Translations under genes and position numbers: made by a program
Notes under the pieces: model-generated
Database searches by the model: none
Told to the model about the DNA's origin: nothing
What the model saw: only the letters and a program-made list of their open reading frames with translations
Shown: positions 37,161-45,675 of the stretch, piece after piece
Position numbering within the stretch: position 1 is the first letter of the stretch
Layout: every line of letters begins with the position of its first letter
From: Bin80 sp965219915
Lineage (GTDB): Bacteria > Bacteroidota > Rhodothermia > Rhodothermales > Bin80
Length of the DNA stretch: 64,000 nucleotides
Direction: 5' to 3'
Assembly (NCBI GenBank): GCA_965219915.1
Contig: OZ244794.1
Span: 3,472,001 to 3,536,000 of the forward strand

Positions 37161-37700
37161 TTTATCTCGGTTTATGTACCCCTCAAAAGGTTCTATCGGA
37201 ATTCGGGAAGGCCTATTTGCCGTATGCAAAAGAAAATTACGTGAAGATACGCACGATAGTGAAATTCCAAGCACTCCATTGGTCAGCAATGAATAGTGCC
37301 ACAGGGTTCAATTAGTAACAGTGATGATAATGGCCCACAAAAACCGGATGGTTTGATCTGCTCAAATGCGATTGTACCCTTCACGGCGAGGTTGGGAATG
37401 GCAGGTTCAATTTAGGAGTGGTTGGAGCGTTTTTTGGTTCATTTCCTAATAACCATGTACATGAGAAACATCAAGAGCGTCGAACTCAGTACGAAAAGAG
37501 GATGCTCAGTAGCCGTGTATAGAAATTGATCCCACGGAGAAAAGCTCAATGAAACATCCTCTATACAGAATGCCGTACTAACAGAGACGATGTAGGTTAC
37601 CAAGCCATCAAATCTTGATTTTGGGGGTATAATCCTTGACCAGCACTGACGCTATCGTCTACGGAGTAGATTTGCGAGGTGCACAACAGACTTTCTGGAT
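37161..37700. other. Divergent intergenic region between carA and tonB
   Basis: This 540-base stretch should hold the carA and tonB promoters. A TATAAT lies at about 37629-37634, some 65 bases before the tonB ATG. No regulatory leader for pyrimidine control is evident to me. A short hydrophobic frame on the minus strand (37439-37603) is listed separately. Confidence 0.45.
37439..37603 (-). CDS. Possible small membrane protein or remnant
   Basis: A 54-codon frame from a TTG. It contains DQFLYTATEHPLFVLSSTLL followed by MFLMYMVIRK and a stop, which reads as one C-terminal membrane segment with a basic end. The frame extends upstream of the TTG to a TAG without an ATG, so it may instead be the tail of a lost gene. 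No family recognised; evidence is composition only. Confidence 0.3.
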   Translation of the reverse strand: MVTYIVSVSTAFCIEDVSLSFSPWDQFLYTATEHPLFVLSSTLLMFLMYMVIRK

Positions 37701-38363
37701 ATGCGGCGCCACTTTGATGGTGATTCTTACTCGATGCGCCTGTTTGCCAGTATTATTGCGGCGCAGGTGCTGATACTGCTATGTATAAAGCTCTGGCCCA
37801 TTGCGTCTGAACCAAAACCGCTTGACATCATCTACTCCAGCCCAGAAGTCATTCAGATGGAGGAGATTGTCTCTACTAACCAAACGCGGCGTGCTCCGCC
37901 GCCCCCTGCCCCCCTTCCCCCTGTAATCGCTCCCGATGACACCATCCTGGAAGAGGAAATCCTGCTTGATCTGGATCCTCTGACGCTCACGGATCCGTCA
38001 CTGGATGACATGCCGACGGAACCCGAAGGAGCTCCCTCGACCGGCATAGCTGCAACCGAGGCAGCGAGACTAATTCGCCTCGTATCACCTGAATATCCCA
38101 GATCTGCAGAGCGACGCAAGATTCATGCAGAAATCGTCGTTGCCGTTGTGGTAGATAAACGAGGGCGCGTGCAGTCGCCACAAATTGTTGAGCGCTACCT
38201 ACTGAACGAAAAGGACAATACACGCACGCTCGTTGATGCCCTTGGACATGGACTAGAAGAAGCCGCCGTGAGTGCAGCTATGCGATCCCTGTACCGGCCC
38301 GCACGAAAAGATGGGGCTACTGTCGAGAGCAACGCTAAAATCACTTTCACGTTTGGGGTCTAG
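37701..38363 (+). CDS. TonB family energy-transducing protein
   Basis: TonB links the proton-motive force of ExbB/ExbD to outer-membrane receptors. The 220 residues show a short cytoplasmic head, one membrane segment (about residues 12-33), a Pro-rich periplasmic stretch (RRAPPPPAPLPPVIAPDD), and a C-terminal TonB domain (RLVSPEYPRSAERRKIHAEI, VVVDKRGRVQSPQIVE, ending AKITFTFGV). ExbB and ExbD are not beside it. The two TonB-dependent receptors near 50-56 kb are possible clients. An internal Met at residue 12 is an alternative start. Confidence 0.9.
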   Translation: MRRHFDGDSYSMRLFASIIAAQVLILLCIKLWPIASEPKPLDIIYSSPEVIQMEEIVSTNQTRRAPPPPAPLPPVIAPDDTILEEEILLDLDPLTLTDPSLDDMPTEPEGAPSTGIAATEAARLIRLVSPEYPRSAERRKIHAEIVVAVVVDKRGRVQSPQIVERYLLNEKDNTRTLVDALGHGLEEAAVSAAMRSLYRPARKDGATVESNAKITFTFGV

Positions 38364-38553
38364 TACCACCAGGCAGATCTTGCCAGTGAGCATCTTCGAT
38401 CTCGAAAAACTCGTCCTCGGGTTCGAGAGATGATTTAGTCCGGGGAGGCTTGGGAGTTGGCCTGTCCGCCTCCACTGCCTTGAACAGCCGCCAGACTGCC
38501 CTCAATAGAAAATACCCAATCGCCGCAAATAGGATACCAGACAAGAAATTCAT
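38347..38553 (-). CDS. Small membrane protein, DUF4834-like
   Basis: A 68-residue protein with one N-terminal membrane segment (MNFLSGILFAAIGYFLLRAV) followed by a basic Pro-rich stretch and an acidic tail with EPEDEFFEIEDAHWQDLP. This layout resembles the small DUF4834-type proteins of Bacteroidota, whose role is unknown. Its last 17 bases overlap the end of the tonB gene on the other strand. Confidence 0.6.
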   Translation of the reverse strand: MNFLSGILFAAIGYFLLRAVWRLFKAVEADRPTPKPPRTKSSLEPEDEFFEIEDAHWQDLPGGTRPQT

Positions 38554-39127
38554 TTAGATGATCAGTGTTAAAGAACACATCTGTGTTTCGTACCTCTCGT
38601 TTATTCCATCTGCCTTAACTCGGCGCAAAACTGCCTCTACCTAGGCCTGAACGCCTGCGCCTGCAACTGTGTTCTGGTAAAAACGGATTTATCGGGCAAA
38701 TGTGTCTATGGCGAGGTCTTCGACACCAAAAATTACACTGAACTATTCCAAAATCTGAACTGCCCCATACCGCAACCGTGAACACCGTTCCCGCAAATAC
38801 ACAAAAGGCACATCCCATTCTGCCAATCGACACCGTGTGTATTATTCAATTCAGTATCGAAGAGCTTTGAACGTTGAGCCCGAAGTCTTCGTCACGAATT
38901 GCCAACCAACAAACCGTTTGACCCAGTAGACCGAACAGCTAGAAAGCCGTGTGACCTGCCAGAAGTGAGTTTTGCCTGAACTTGAGGGTCGTATCCCTGC
39001 AACACCGGGGAAATTCGCAAAAGCTACCTTATGCACGCCCCCAGCAAGTCCAAAAGACGAATTTTAGGAATCGTGGCCACCCAACACAGGCTATGTGCTT
39101 ACTATCTGGCACCCAAGTCCATAATTC
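38554..39127. other. Intergenic stretch without a supportable gene
   Basis: About 570 bases with only short frames of random-looking composition. No RNA gene, repeat or strong hairpin seen. It may be decayed sequence downstream of the deoxynucleoside kinase gene, which ends here. Confidence 0.45.
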
Positions 39128-39817
39128 TCACTTGAATAATTCCGGCTTGCTTGGATTAAAGTACGTGATCCCGTAGTGATCTGTTTCTACAATGATTCGA
39201 GATAATTCGTCCAAGTCCTCCTGACGTTGCTCAAAATCCATCTGCTCAACATTGACGTTTAGCAGCGGACTTTTTGTATATCGAAAAAAATAGTCCATGT
39301 ACGCCTCGCGCAGGCGCTTCAACAAGTCTATGTCAATTCCGCGTTCATAGGGAAGATCTCGCTCCCGAATTCGTTCAAGAGAACGTTCAAGACTGGACTG
39401 TATGTAGATAATCAAATCTGGCTTTGGAATACTCCTCTCCATTTGGCTGTACAACTTGTCGTACAGATACACTTCCTCGCCACTGAGGTACATATGGGCA
39501 AAAATCTGATCCTTGTCAAATGAGTAATCGGTAACCACCCCCGTATGAAATAAATCTAGTGTACGAAGGGTCGACAGCTGCCTATACCGGCTAGTCAGGA
39601 ATGCAATCTGTGTCTGAAAGGCCCAACGCGATGGATTGCGATAAAATCGGGACAGAAAAGGATTTTCCTCAAAATCCTCCAGGACAAGTCGCAATTCAAA
39701 ACGCTTGGCGAGGAGGCTTGCAAGTTGCGACTTACCAACTCCAATAACACCCTCGATTGCCACGTAGCGAAGGTTGTCTGGTAGGGTGTCCGTATGGCCC
39801 TTATAAGCTGATTTCAT
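39128..39817 (-). CDS. Deoxynucleoside kinase
   Basis: A salvage kinase of the dCK/dGK family, 229 residues, phosphorylating deoxynucleosides. It has the P-loop EGVIGVGKSQLA near residue 21, the substrate-site motif LEDFEENPFLSRFY, an FQTQIAFLTSRYRQL helix, VVTDYSFDKDQIFAH, and the lid RERDLPYERGID. The ATG at 39817 is chosen because it gives the usual start and only 17 bases of overlap with folK; the frame runs 21 codons further up. A folK-deoxynucleoside kinase pair is common in Bacteroidota. Which deoxynucleoside is preferred cannot be read from the sequence. Confidence 0.92.
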   Translation of the reverse strand: MKSAYKGHTDTLPDNLRYVAIEGVIGVGKSQLASLLAKRFELRLVLEDFEENPFLSRFYRNPSRWAFQTQIAFLTSRYRQLSTLRTLDLFHTGVVTDYSFDKDQIFAHMYLSGEEVYLYDKLYSQMERSIPKPDLIIYIQSSLERSLERIRERDLPYERGIDIDLLKRLREAYMDYFFRYTKSPLLNVNVEQMDFEQRQEDLDELSRIIVETDHYGITYFNPSKPELFK

Positions 39818-40328
39818 TTTCTTTTTTAATAAGCAACCACGTCGTCCTGACCAAATTGGCTGTGTCTCTGCAGCTGGCAAGTACGGCAGAAACCGTTGAA
39901 TCTATTGGGCTTGGAATATAAGTCTCAGGTGCCAGATCATACCAAGGCTGTAGCACAAATCGCCGATCTTGGAGCCTTGGATGCGGCAATACAAGTTGAT
40001 CTGTGCTGCATGTAAGTCCCCCAAATGTAAGAATATCAAGGTCAATTGTCCTGGGTGCGTAGGGGACTCGGCGGTGGCGGGCGCCGTCCCGTTCAATTCT
40101 CTGGCAGGCCTCTAGCAAATCCATGCCGCTTAGGTCTGTCCGTACTTCGACGACTGCATTCAGAAAATCAGGCGACAGTTCATTGGGCACGAGCGTATGC
40201 GCTGAGCCTTCATATACGGGCGAGCATCGAACGAGAGCAGCTATACGCTGCAACCCGGCAACTGCCTGGCGTAAGTGTGCGAGTCGGTCTCCCAGATTTG
40301 ATCCCAAGCCGATATAAGCAGTCTGCAT
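39801..40328 (-). CDS. folK: 2-amino-4-hydroxy-6-hydroxymethyldihydropteridine pyrophosphokinase
   Basis: FolK transfers pyrophosphate from ATP to the pterin in folate synthesis. The 175 residues start MQTAYIGLGSNLGDRLAHL and contain SPVYEG, DFLNAVVEVRTDL, the Mg-binding signature RVPYAPRTIDLDIL and LPHPRLQDRRFVLQP. All family landmarks are present. The gene starts seven bases after the tRNA-Arg 3' end, so tRNA processing probably creates its mRNA 5' end. Confidence 0.95.
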   Translation of the reverse strand: MQTAYIGLGSNLGDRLAHLRQAVAGLQRIAALVRCSPVYEGSAHTLVPNELSPDFLNAVVEVRTDLSGMDLLEACQRIERDGARHRRVPYAPRTIDLDILTFGGLTCSTDQLVLPHPRLQDRRFVLQPWYDLAPETYIPSPIDSTVSAVLASCRDTANLVRTTWLLIKKENEISL

Positions 40329-40335
40329 AATTAAT

Positions 40336-40411
40336 TGGTACCCCCGCCAGGACTCGAACCCGGATATACGGCTTAGGAGGCCGTCGCTCTATCCTGTTGA
40401 GCTACAGGGGC
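40336..40411 (-). tRNA. tRNA-Arg (anticodon CCT), CCA encoded
   Basis: Acceptor GCCCCTG pairs with CGGGGGT (G1-T72 and T6-G67 wobbles), the discriminator is A and CCA is encoded. The D arm GCTCAACAGGATAGAGC, anticodon stem ACGGC/GCCGT around CTCCTAA, and T arm CCGGG-TTCGAGT-CCTGG fold normally. The anticodon CCT reads AGG. Its 5' end overlaps the last codons of rpe, and folK begins just beyond its 3' end. Confidence 0.96.
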
Positions 40412-41061
40412 TGGTTGCTGCGCAGCTGCGCAATGCGATCAGGTATTGACCCGCCAAAAATGGCGCTGCCAGCGACCACGACATCCGCACCGCACTGGCG
40501 TGGTTCGTGTACGTTGTGCGGCTTGATCCCGCCGTCCACTTCCAGCAATGCCTTACTGGAAGCCCGGCTCAGCATTTCCTTCAATTCCCGTATGCGTCCG
40601 TTGGACTCAGGTAGATAGTACTGACCAGCAAACCCTGGATATACTGACATGATCATAGCCACATCTATTTCCGTCAGCCAAGGCTCCAGTTGATTAAGCG
40701 GTGTGTCTGGATTGAGTGTGAGTCCTGGCCTACAACCTAGAGAACGGATTTTGTGGAGCGCAGCGCCCACGTCCACGCAGGCTTCAACGTGAACTGTGAT
40801 GATGTCTGATCCTGCCTGTGCAAATTCTTCCAGATAGCGCTCCGGCTCAGAGATCATTAGATGCGTATCCAATGTTACTCCAGTCTCTACCTTTAGTGAT
40901 TGAAGCGCACGAACAGCTAATGGACCAAAGGTCAGATTCGGCACAAAATGCCCATCCATCACATCTATATGTAACCAGTCCGCTCCGGCCGCCACAGCTT
41001 CCGCCGCGTGTTCCTCCAATCTGGCAAAATCAGCGGATAGAATGGATGCTGCGATCAGCAT
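40402..41061 (-). CDS. rpe: Ribulose-phosphate 3-epimerase
   Basis: Rpe interconverts ribulose 5-phosphate and xylulose 5-phosphate. The 219 residues from the ATG at 41061 show SILSADFARLEEHA, DWLHIDVMDGHFVPNLTFGP, DTHLMISEPERY, IMSVYPGFAGQ and the last metal/phosphate site LEVDGGIKPHN with VVAGSAIFG. The usual MSVNPGFGGQ is altered to MSVYPGFAGQ. The start follows the nuoH stop by one base, so it is part of the nuo run. The stop TAG is inside the tRNA-Arg sequence. Confidence 0.94.
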   Translation of the reverse strand: MLIAASILSADFARLEEHAAEAVAAGADWLHIDVMDGHFVPNLTFGPLAVRALQSLKVETGVTLDTHLMISEPERYLEEFAQAGSDIITVHVEACVDVGAALHKIRSLGCRPGLTLNPDTPLNQLEPWLTEIDVAMIMSVYPGFAGQYYLPESNGRIRELKEMLSRASSKALLEVDGGIKPHNVHEPRQCGADVVVAGSAIFGGSIPDRIAQLRSNQPL

Positions 41062-41062
41062 A

Positions 41063-42097
41063 CTATACACCAGAAAAGAGAGCAACTATGAGCGCCATCA
41101 AAAGCACATTGACAAGCGCAACCGGCAACAACACTTTCCAGCCAATCTGCATTAGCTGGTTGTACTTAAAGCGAGGTAATGTCCAGCGTACCCACAAGAA
41201 CAAAAATACGAAGAAACCAACCTTAAGAAATAAACTCCCAACCTGTATAAGTCCGAGCCAGACAGAACCCTCTAGCCCAGGAAAAGCGGCAAGCAGCTGT
41301 GGTTCAAACGGGATGAGGTAGCCACCAAAGAAAAAAGTTGCAATCACAAAGGAAGCTACGAACCAGTTAACGTACTCGGCCAGGAAAAACATTCCAAATT
41401 TCATACCACTGTACTCGGTATGGTATCCACCCACCAACTCCTGCTCAGCTTCCGGTAGATCAAATGGAGCCCGGTTCGTCTCCGCAAAAGCCGTTATAAT
41501 AAAAATGACCGCACCAACAGGGTTGCGAAAGACATTCCATCCCAAGATTGCTCCGCCTGCAGCCTGATTCTCTACAATCTCCACAACACTCAGGGATCCT
41601 GCTGTGACCACCACACTTGCCAGAGCCAACCCCATTGACAACTCATAGGAGATCATCTGCGCGCTTGAGCGCAAGCCACCCAAAAGCGAAAACTTGCTGT
41701 TGCTACTCCAGCCCGCAAGCGTAACCCCGTATACTGAAATACTCGTTAGCGCCAGGATGATGAGAGCGCCCACAGCACTGTCCACAATCACAACTCCGCG
41801 TGCATACGGAATCAGTGCCGGTACTGTCATGGCTATAACGACCATGATGACCGGAGCCAAGGCATGCACAAATCTGCTTGCACCTTCGGGAACCGTATCC
41901 TCCTTGAACACGAGCTTGAATACATCCGCAAACGGCTGAAAAAACCCGCCCGGACCAACCCGATTCGGACCTGGCCTGTTTTGAATGAATGCAGACACTT
42001 TCCGCTCGGCATACACCAGGCAGGATGCTGATATCAGCATAAAATTGATAATTCCGAAGGCCACTAAGGCCAATAAACCGGGCGATAGATTCATCAC
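41063..42097 (-). CDS. nuoH: NADH-quinone oxidoreductase subunit H
   Basis: The membrane subunit of complex I next to the quinone site. The 344 residues form eight or so membrane segments with the conserved loops YAERKVSAFIQNRPGPNRVG near residue 28, QPFADVFKLVFKED and the acidic ETNRAPFDLPEAEQELVGGY near residue 208. Length and motifs are standard. It follows nuoG by two bases and is the last nuo gene of this cluster. Confidence 0.96.
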   Translation of the reverse strand: MMNLSPGLLALVAFGIINFMLISASCLVYAERKVSAFIQNRPGPNRVGPGGFFQPFADVFKLVFKEDTVPEGASRFVHALAPVIMVVIAMTVPALIPYARGVVIVDSAVGALIILALTSISVYGVTLAGWSSNSKFSLLGGLRSSAQMISYELSMGLALASVVVTAGSLSVVEIVENQAAGGAILGWNVFRNPVGAVIFIITAFAETNRAPFDLPEAEQELVGGYHTEYSGMKFGMFFLAEYVNWFVASFVIATFFFGGYLIPFEPQLLAAFPGLEGSVWLGLIQVGSLFLKVGFFVFLFLWVRWTLPRFKYNQLMQIGWKVLLPVALVNVLLMALIVALFSGV

Positions 42098-42099
42098 CT

Positions 42100-43827
42100 T
42101 TAACCGGCAACCTCTATCTCAATGGGAGGAAGCGTCACACCACTTAGGCCCATTGCCTTGTAAGTTGCTCCGGCGAATGCAGGGATGGACGCACTGATGT
42201 GCTGCATGATTGTTTTGGGGCTTTGTGCGGCAATCTCCATATCCAGATTCCGCGCTATTTGGGGAATGATTTCCCAACTGGGCTTGCAGTCCACATAATG
42301 GGACTCATTGTGCCAGCGGTCAAAGGGTGTACCGTGCTGGTCGGCACGGCTCAACCCCATTTGCATCATGAGTGTACGATTGACCCCTTTAATGACCTTC
42401 GCAGGCACCACACGCTGTGCTCGCCCGGCCTCATTGACATATGTACCGATCGTTTCCGCGACCGTTGCAGCCGGCAAGGCCACATTGGCTGAGGGCAGAG
42501 TTTGATTCGTCGTATTGTAGTAATGCAGTATCACCTGTACATTTTCCAATGCTTGCGCACTGCAAAGTCCTGCAGCAACAGGATCATCCTCCAGCACGTA
42601 GAGCCCCTGCACTTCCCCGGCATCAACGCGCGCTCCCCACAACTCCATATCAACAGGCCGTAGTCCTAACCGTTCGCATCCCTGACTGTTAGGGGTCCGG
42701 TCATCTGTTCGCAACCATCCATCGCCATGGCCCGGCTCAATGTGGGGGATATACCCGGCAATCTGTCCACCAGCAGCTTCCGCAAGCTGCATCAACATCC
42801 AGTTATCTTCAACCGTAGCACGTGCTGAAGCCAGGAATAGTGTTTCCTTGCCTGTATTCCTCAGTATTTCTGCGGTCTCTTGGATTGCCTCATCCCACGA
42901 ACATGCCCCCGACTTATTCAAAGCAGCGGGACCACAGGGGCGGTTCTCATTGAACCATCTGTAGGTCAGGCGATCTTCGTCTGGAATCCAGAACTCGTTT
43001 ACATCCGGGTTCGGCCGCGGAGTGATCCGCATCACCAGATTGTCGCGCACCCATAGAAAACAGTTTGATCCCTTGGCATTCGTCGTGGTAATGGATGGCG
43101 TACTGGCCATTTCCCAAATCCGTGCCTGGAACCGAAAATCTGCCGATGTAAGCGCACCAACCGGACACAAATCGATTACGTTCATTGAGTAGGGTTCATC
43201 AAACGAAACGCCCGGCGGTGTAATCGGATAATTCTTGACACCACGCTCAATGATCGTTAGCTGGCCACTCCGGGAAATCTCATCTGTAAAGCGGACGCAT
43301 CGTGTACAGTTGATACATCGCTCTGCATCCAGGACAACATTCGGTCCTAGTTTGACTTTCTTGGGCTTGTGAACCTTACGGAACTCAAAGCGAGATCCTT
43401 CCGGTCCATATTTATAGGCCTGAATCTGCAGGGGGCAATGCCCCGCCTGATCACATATTGGGCAATCCAACGGGTGGTTAATGAGCAGGAACTCCATTGT
43501 GTCGCGCTGTGCTCTCTCTACCTTTTCGCTTGTGCGCGCAGTATGGACAACCTGCCCATCTGATATTACATGACTGCAACTAGTCTGCAGTTTCGGAAAA
43601 TACCGAATGACCTTCTCCCCGTTCTCGTCTAACTGGAACTCACCCGTCCCCCGGTCACGCACTGGGGCTCCCACATCCACAAGGCATTGCCGACAATTTG
43701 CCGGCACAGACATGGACGGATGATAGCAGAAATGGGGTAATTCTATGCCGTGATCCAGACAAAACTGGAGCAAACCCGGCTGCCCCTCAAACGCGTATTC
43801 CTCGCCATCTATAGTAACCTTTGGCAT
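42100..43827 (-). CDS. nuoG: NADH-quinone oxidoreductase subunit G
   Basis: The large Fe-S subunit of the complex I peripheral arm, 575 residues from the ATG at 43827 (MPKVTIDGEEYAF). The N-terminal 2Fe-2S ligands are in HFCYHPSMSVPANCRQC, then HPLDCPICDQAGHC and the ferredoxin-type CINCTRCVRF with CPVGAL. A reduced molybdopterin-type domain follows from about residue 235, without evidence of cofactor binding. It is shorter than the enterobacterial form (about 900 residues), as in many other phyla. The stretch upstream of the chosen start is unlike the family. Confidence 0.93.
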   Translation of the reverse strand: MPKVTIDGEEYAFEGQPGLLQFCLDHGIELPHFCYHPSMSVPANCRQCLVDVGAPVRDRGTGEFQLDENGEKVIRYFPKLQTSCSHVISDGQVVHTARTSEKVERAQRDTMEFLLINHPLDCPICDQAGHCPLQIQAYKYGPEGSRFEFRKVHKPKKVKLGPNVVLDAERCINCTRCVRFTDEISRSGQLTIIERGVKNYPITPPGVSFDEPYSMNVIDLCPVGALTSADFRFQARIWEMASTPSITTTNAKGSNCFLWVRDNLVMRITPRPNPDVNEFWIPDEDRLTYRWFNENRPCGPAALNKSGACSWDEAIQETAEILRNTGKETLFLASARATVEDNWMLMQLAEAAGGQIAGYIPHIEPGHGDGWLRTDDRTPNSQGCERLGLRPVDMELWGARVDAGEVQGLYVLEDDPVAAGLCSAQALENVQVILHYYNTTNQTLPSANVALPAATVAETIGTYVNEAGRAQRVVPAKVIKGVNRTLMMQMGLSRADQHGTPFDRWHNESHYVDCKPSWEIIPQIARNLDMEIAAQSPKTIMQHISASIPAFAGATYKAMGLSGVTLPPIEIEVAG

Positions 43828-43834
43828 GGATAAC

Positions 43835-44284
43835 CTAAATGGATTCTTCCGGGGATATGCGGACGCCAGCAGCAATCATGGAAAGCACGGGAACCTGACC
43901 CGGAGCATCTTCTTGGTAATGTTCTTCTTCCTCCATATCTGGAATCTTTAGCGTTCCCACAGCCACAGCATATCGGCCACTGATATCAGTTGGCACTGTA
44001 AACGCGTACTCGCCGGATTCTGTCTGCTCAGCATGTACACGTAGGCCCCTGCCCGTATCCAAGCCTCGCAACATCAACCAGCAACCGTCCATCTGACAAA
44101 CTTCGTGCACTGTACCGGCCACGGCAATCTCGTTTTCCGCATAATGCTGAGGTTCTGCGAGCACAGCTTCTACGGGAATTACATCCACCCCCTCATGCTG
44201 TTCACCGTAAATCTCATCGCTGGCCAGCTCCGATCCACCGCAGGATATCAGCAGCAAGCAAATACCGATCAATGTGTATTTCAT
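43835..44284 (-). CDS. DUF4920-type lipoprotein inside the nuo cluster
   Basis: A 149-residue lipoprotein with lipobox LLISC at about residue 15. The body has the DUF4920 pattern: ENEIAVAGTVHEVCQMDGCW followed by LMLRGLDTGRGLRVH and YAFTVPTDISGRYAVAVGTL; the CxxxGCW pair of cysteines is the hallmark of this OB-fold-like family. Its role is unknown, and its place between nuoF and nuoG suggests only co-expression. It lies 20 bases after nuoF and seven before nuoG. Confidence 0.85.
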   Translation of the reverse strand: MKYTLIGICLLLISCGGSELASDEIYGEQHEGVDVIPVEAVLAEPQHYAENEIAVAGTVHEVCQMDGCWLMLRGLDTGRGLRVHAEQTESGEYAFTVPTDISGRYAVAVGTLKIPDMEEEEHYQEDAPGQVPVLSMIAAGVRISPEESI

Positions 44285-44304
44285 GTGGTTATTGTTCTAT
44301 GTTT

Positions 44305-45594
44305 TCAGGCATTCACCGCCCAGGCAGATGGGCGACATCGGCGTTCAAAATCTCCCCGGAAACGCTTAATTGTGTTACGTACGGGCCATGCAGCCGCGTC
44401 CGCCAATGCACAAACAGTTCGCCCCTCCATTTGATCACAGAGGTCTAGAAGTAGATCCAGATCCCGCAGATTCCCCTCTCCGTCATCAATTCGAGTGATC
44501 AAATTCTCCATCCATCCCGTACCCTCTCTGCACGGAGTACATTGCCCACAACTCTCGTGGTGGTAGAATCGAGCAACACGGCGCAAGAAGGCAACCATAT
44601 CGGTGTCTTCATCCAAAAACAACATTCCGGCAGTCCCCATCATTGAGCCCGCTTCGTGCAGACTTTCTACATCCATCGTCACGCCGTCAATCATATCCGC
44701 CCGTAAAACCGGAACAGAAGCCCCTCCTGGCACAAGCGCCTTAAGCTTTTTGTTGCCACGTATGCCGCCGGCAATATCGAGTAAGTCTGTGATGAGCATC
44801 CCCGTGGGATATTCATATACACCTGGACGATTCACGTGGCCGGAAATTCCGTAAAGTACGGGGCCGGGATGCTTTTTCGCACCTACTCCTGCAAACCAGT
44901 CCCCCCCACGGCTAATGATGATTGGAGCACAGGCTAGCGTTTCAACATTATTTATAGTAGTTGGATATCCCCAAATACCGGATTGCGCAGGAAAAGGAGG
45001 TTTGATGCGAGGATAGGCGCGTTTGCCCTCAAGAGACTCCATCAGACTCGTCTCCTCACCACATATATAGGCACCTGCCCCCTTGTGCATGATGATATCC
45101 ATACTGAAATCCGTCCCCAATATGTTGCTGCCTGCCAGTTTCGCATCATATACCTTTGACAGTTCATCCTGGAGGAGTGTAATCCAATTGGCAAACTCTC
45201 CCCGAACATACAGGTAGCATGCTTTGAGCGACATTGCATAGCCTGCAATCAGGATACCCTCAAACATGAGGTGAGGGTTATACTCCATTAGCTGCCTATC
45301 CTTGAACGTTCCGGGCTCGCTTTCGTCTGCGTTGCAGCATAGGAACCGCGGCACATCCGGTTTGACCGGCGGCATGAAGCTCCATTTCAGGCCGGTAGGG
45401 AATCCCGCACCGCCCCTGCCGCGAAGGCCACTGCGTTTGACCTCTTCCGTAACCTCGTCGGGTTTCCAGTCGCTCAGGACTGCACTTAGGGCTTCATAGC
45501 CGCCCCTCGCCCGATATACATCCAGATGATGTAAATCTTTAACCGGCGGCAGAAGTACCCGTTTATATGATTGCCAGTCGCCTGCTTTTGTCAT
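44305..45594 (-). CDS. nuoF: NADH-quinone oxidoreductase subunit F
   Basis: The NADH- and FMN-binding subunit of complex I, 429 residues. NADH/FMN motifs are LRGRGGAGFPTGLKWSF near residue 56, CNADESEPGTFKDR, and GAGAYICGEETSLMESLEG near residue 171. The N3 4Fe-4S cluster ligands are in HESCGQCTPCREGTGWM, with a further Cys in TVCALADAAAWP. It is separated from nuoE by 82 bases, the widest gap in the cluster apart from none between most others. Confidence 0.96.
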   Translation of the reverse strand: MTKAGDWQSYKRVLLPPVKDLHHLDVYRARGGYEALSAVLSDWKPDEVTEEVKRSGLRGRGGAGFPTGLKWSFMPPVKPDVPRFLCCNADESEPGTFKDRQLMEYNPHLMFEGILIAGYAMSLKACYLYVRGEFANWITLLQDELSKVYDAKLAGSNILGTDFSMDIIMHKGAGAYICGEETSLMESLEGKRAYPRIKPPFPAQSGIWGYPTTINNVETLACAPIIISRGGDWFAGVGAKKHPGPVLYGISGHVNRPGVYEYPTGMLITDLLDIAGGIRGNKKLKALVPGGASVPVLRADMIDGVTMDVESLHEAGSMMGTAGMLFLDEDTDMVAFLRRVARFYHHESCGQCTPCREGTGWMENLITRIDDGEGNLRDLDLLLDLCDQMEGRTVCALADAAAWPVRNTIKRFRGDFERRCRPSAWAVNA

Positions 45595-45675
45595 AGCCTT
45601 GTGGCATAGTCAACATTAATCACTCGACGACCTAAAACCAGAATTGCAAGCATTGGTCCTAAACTCTGGACAGAA

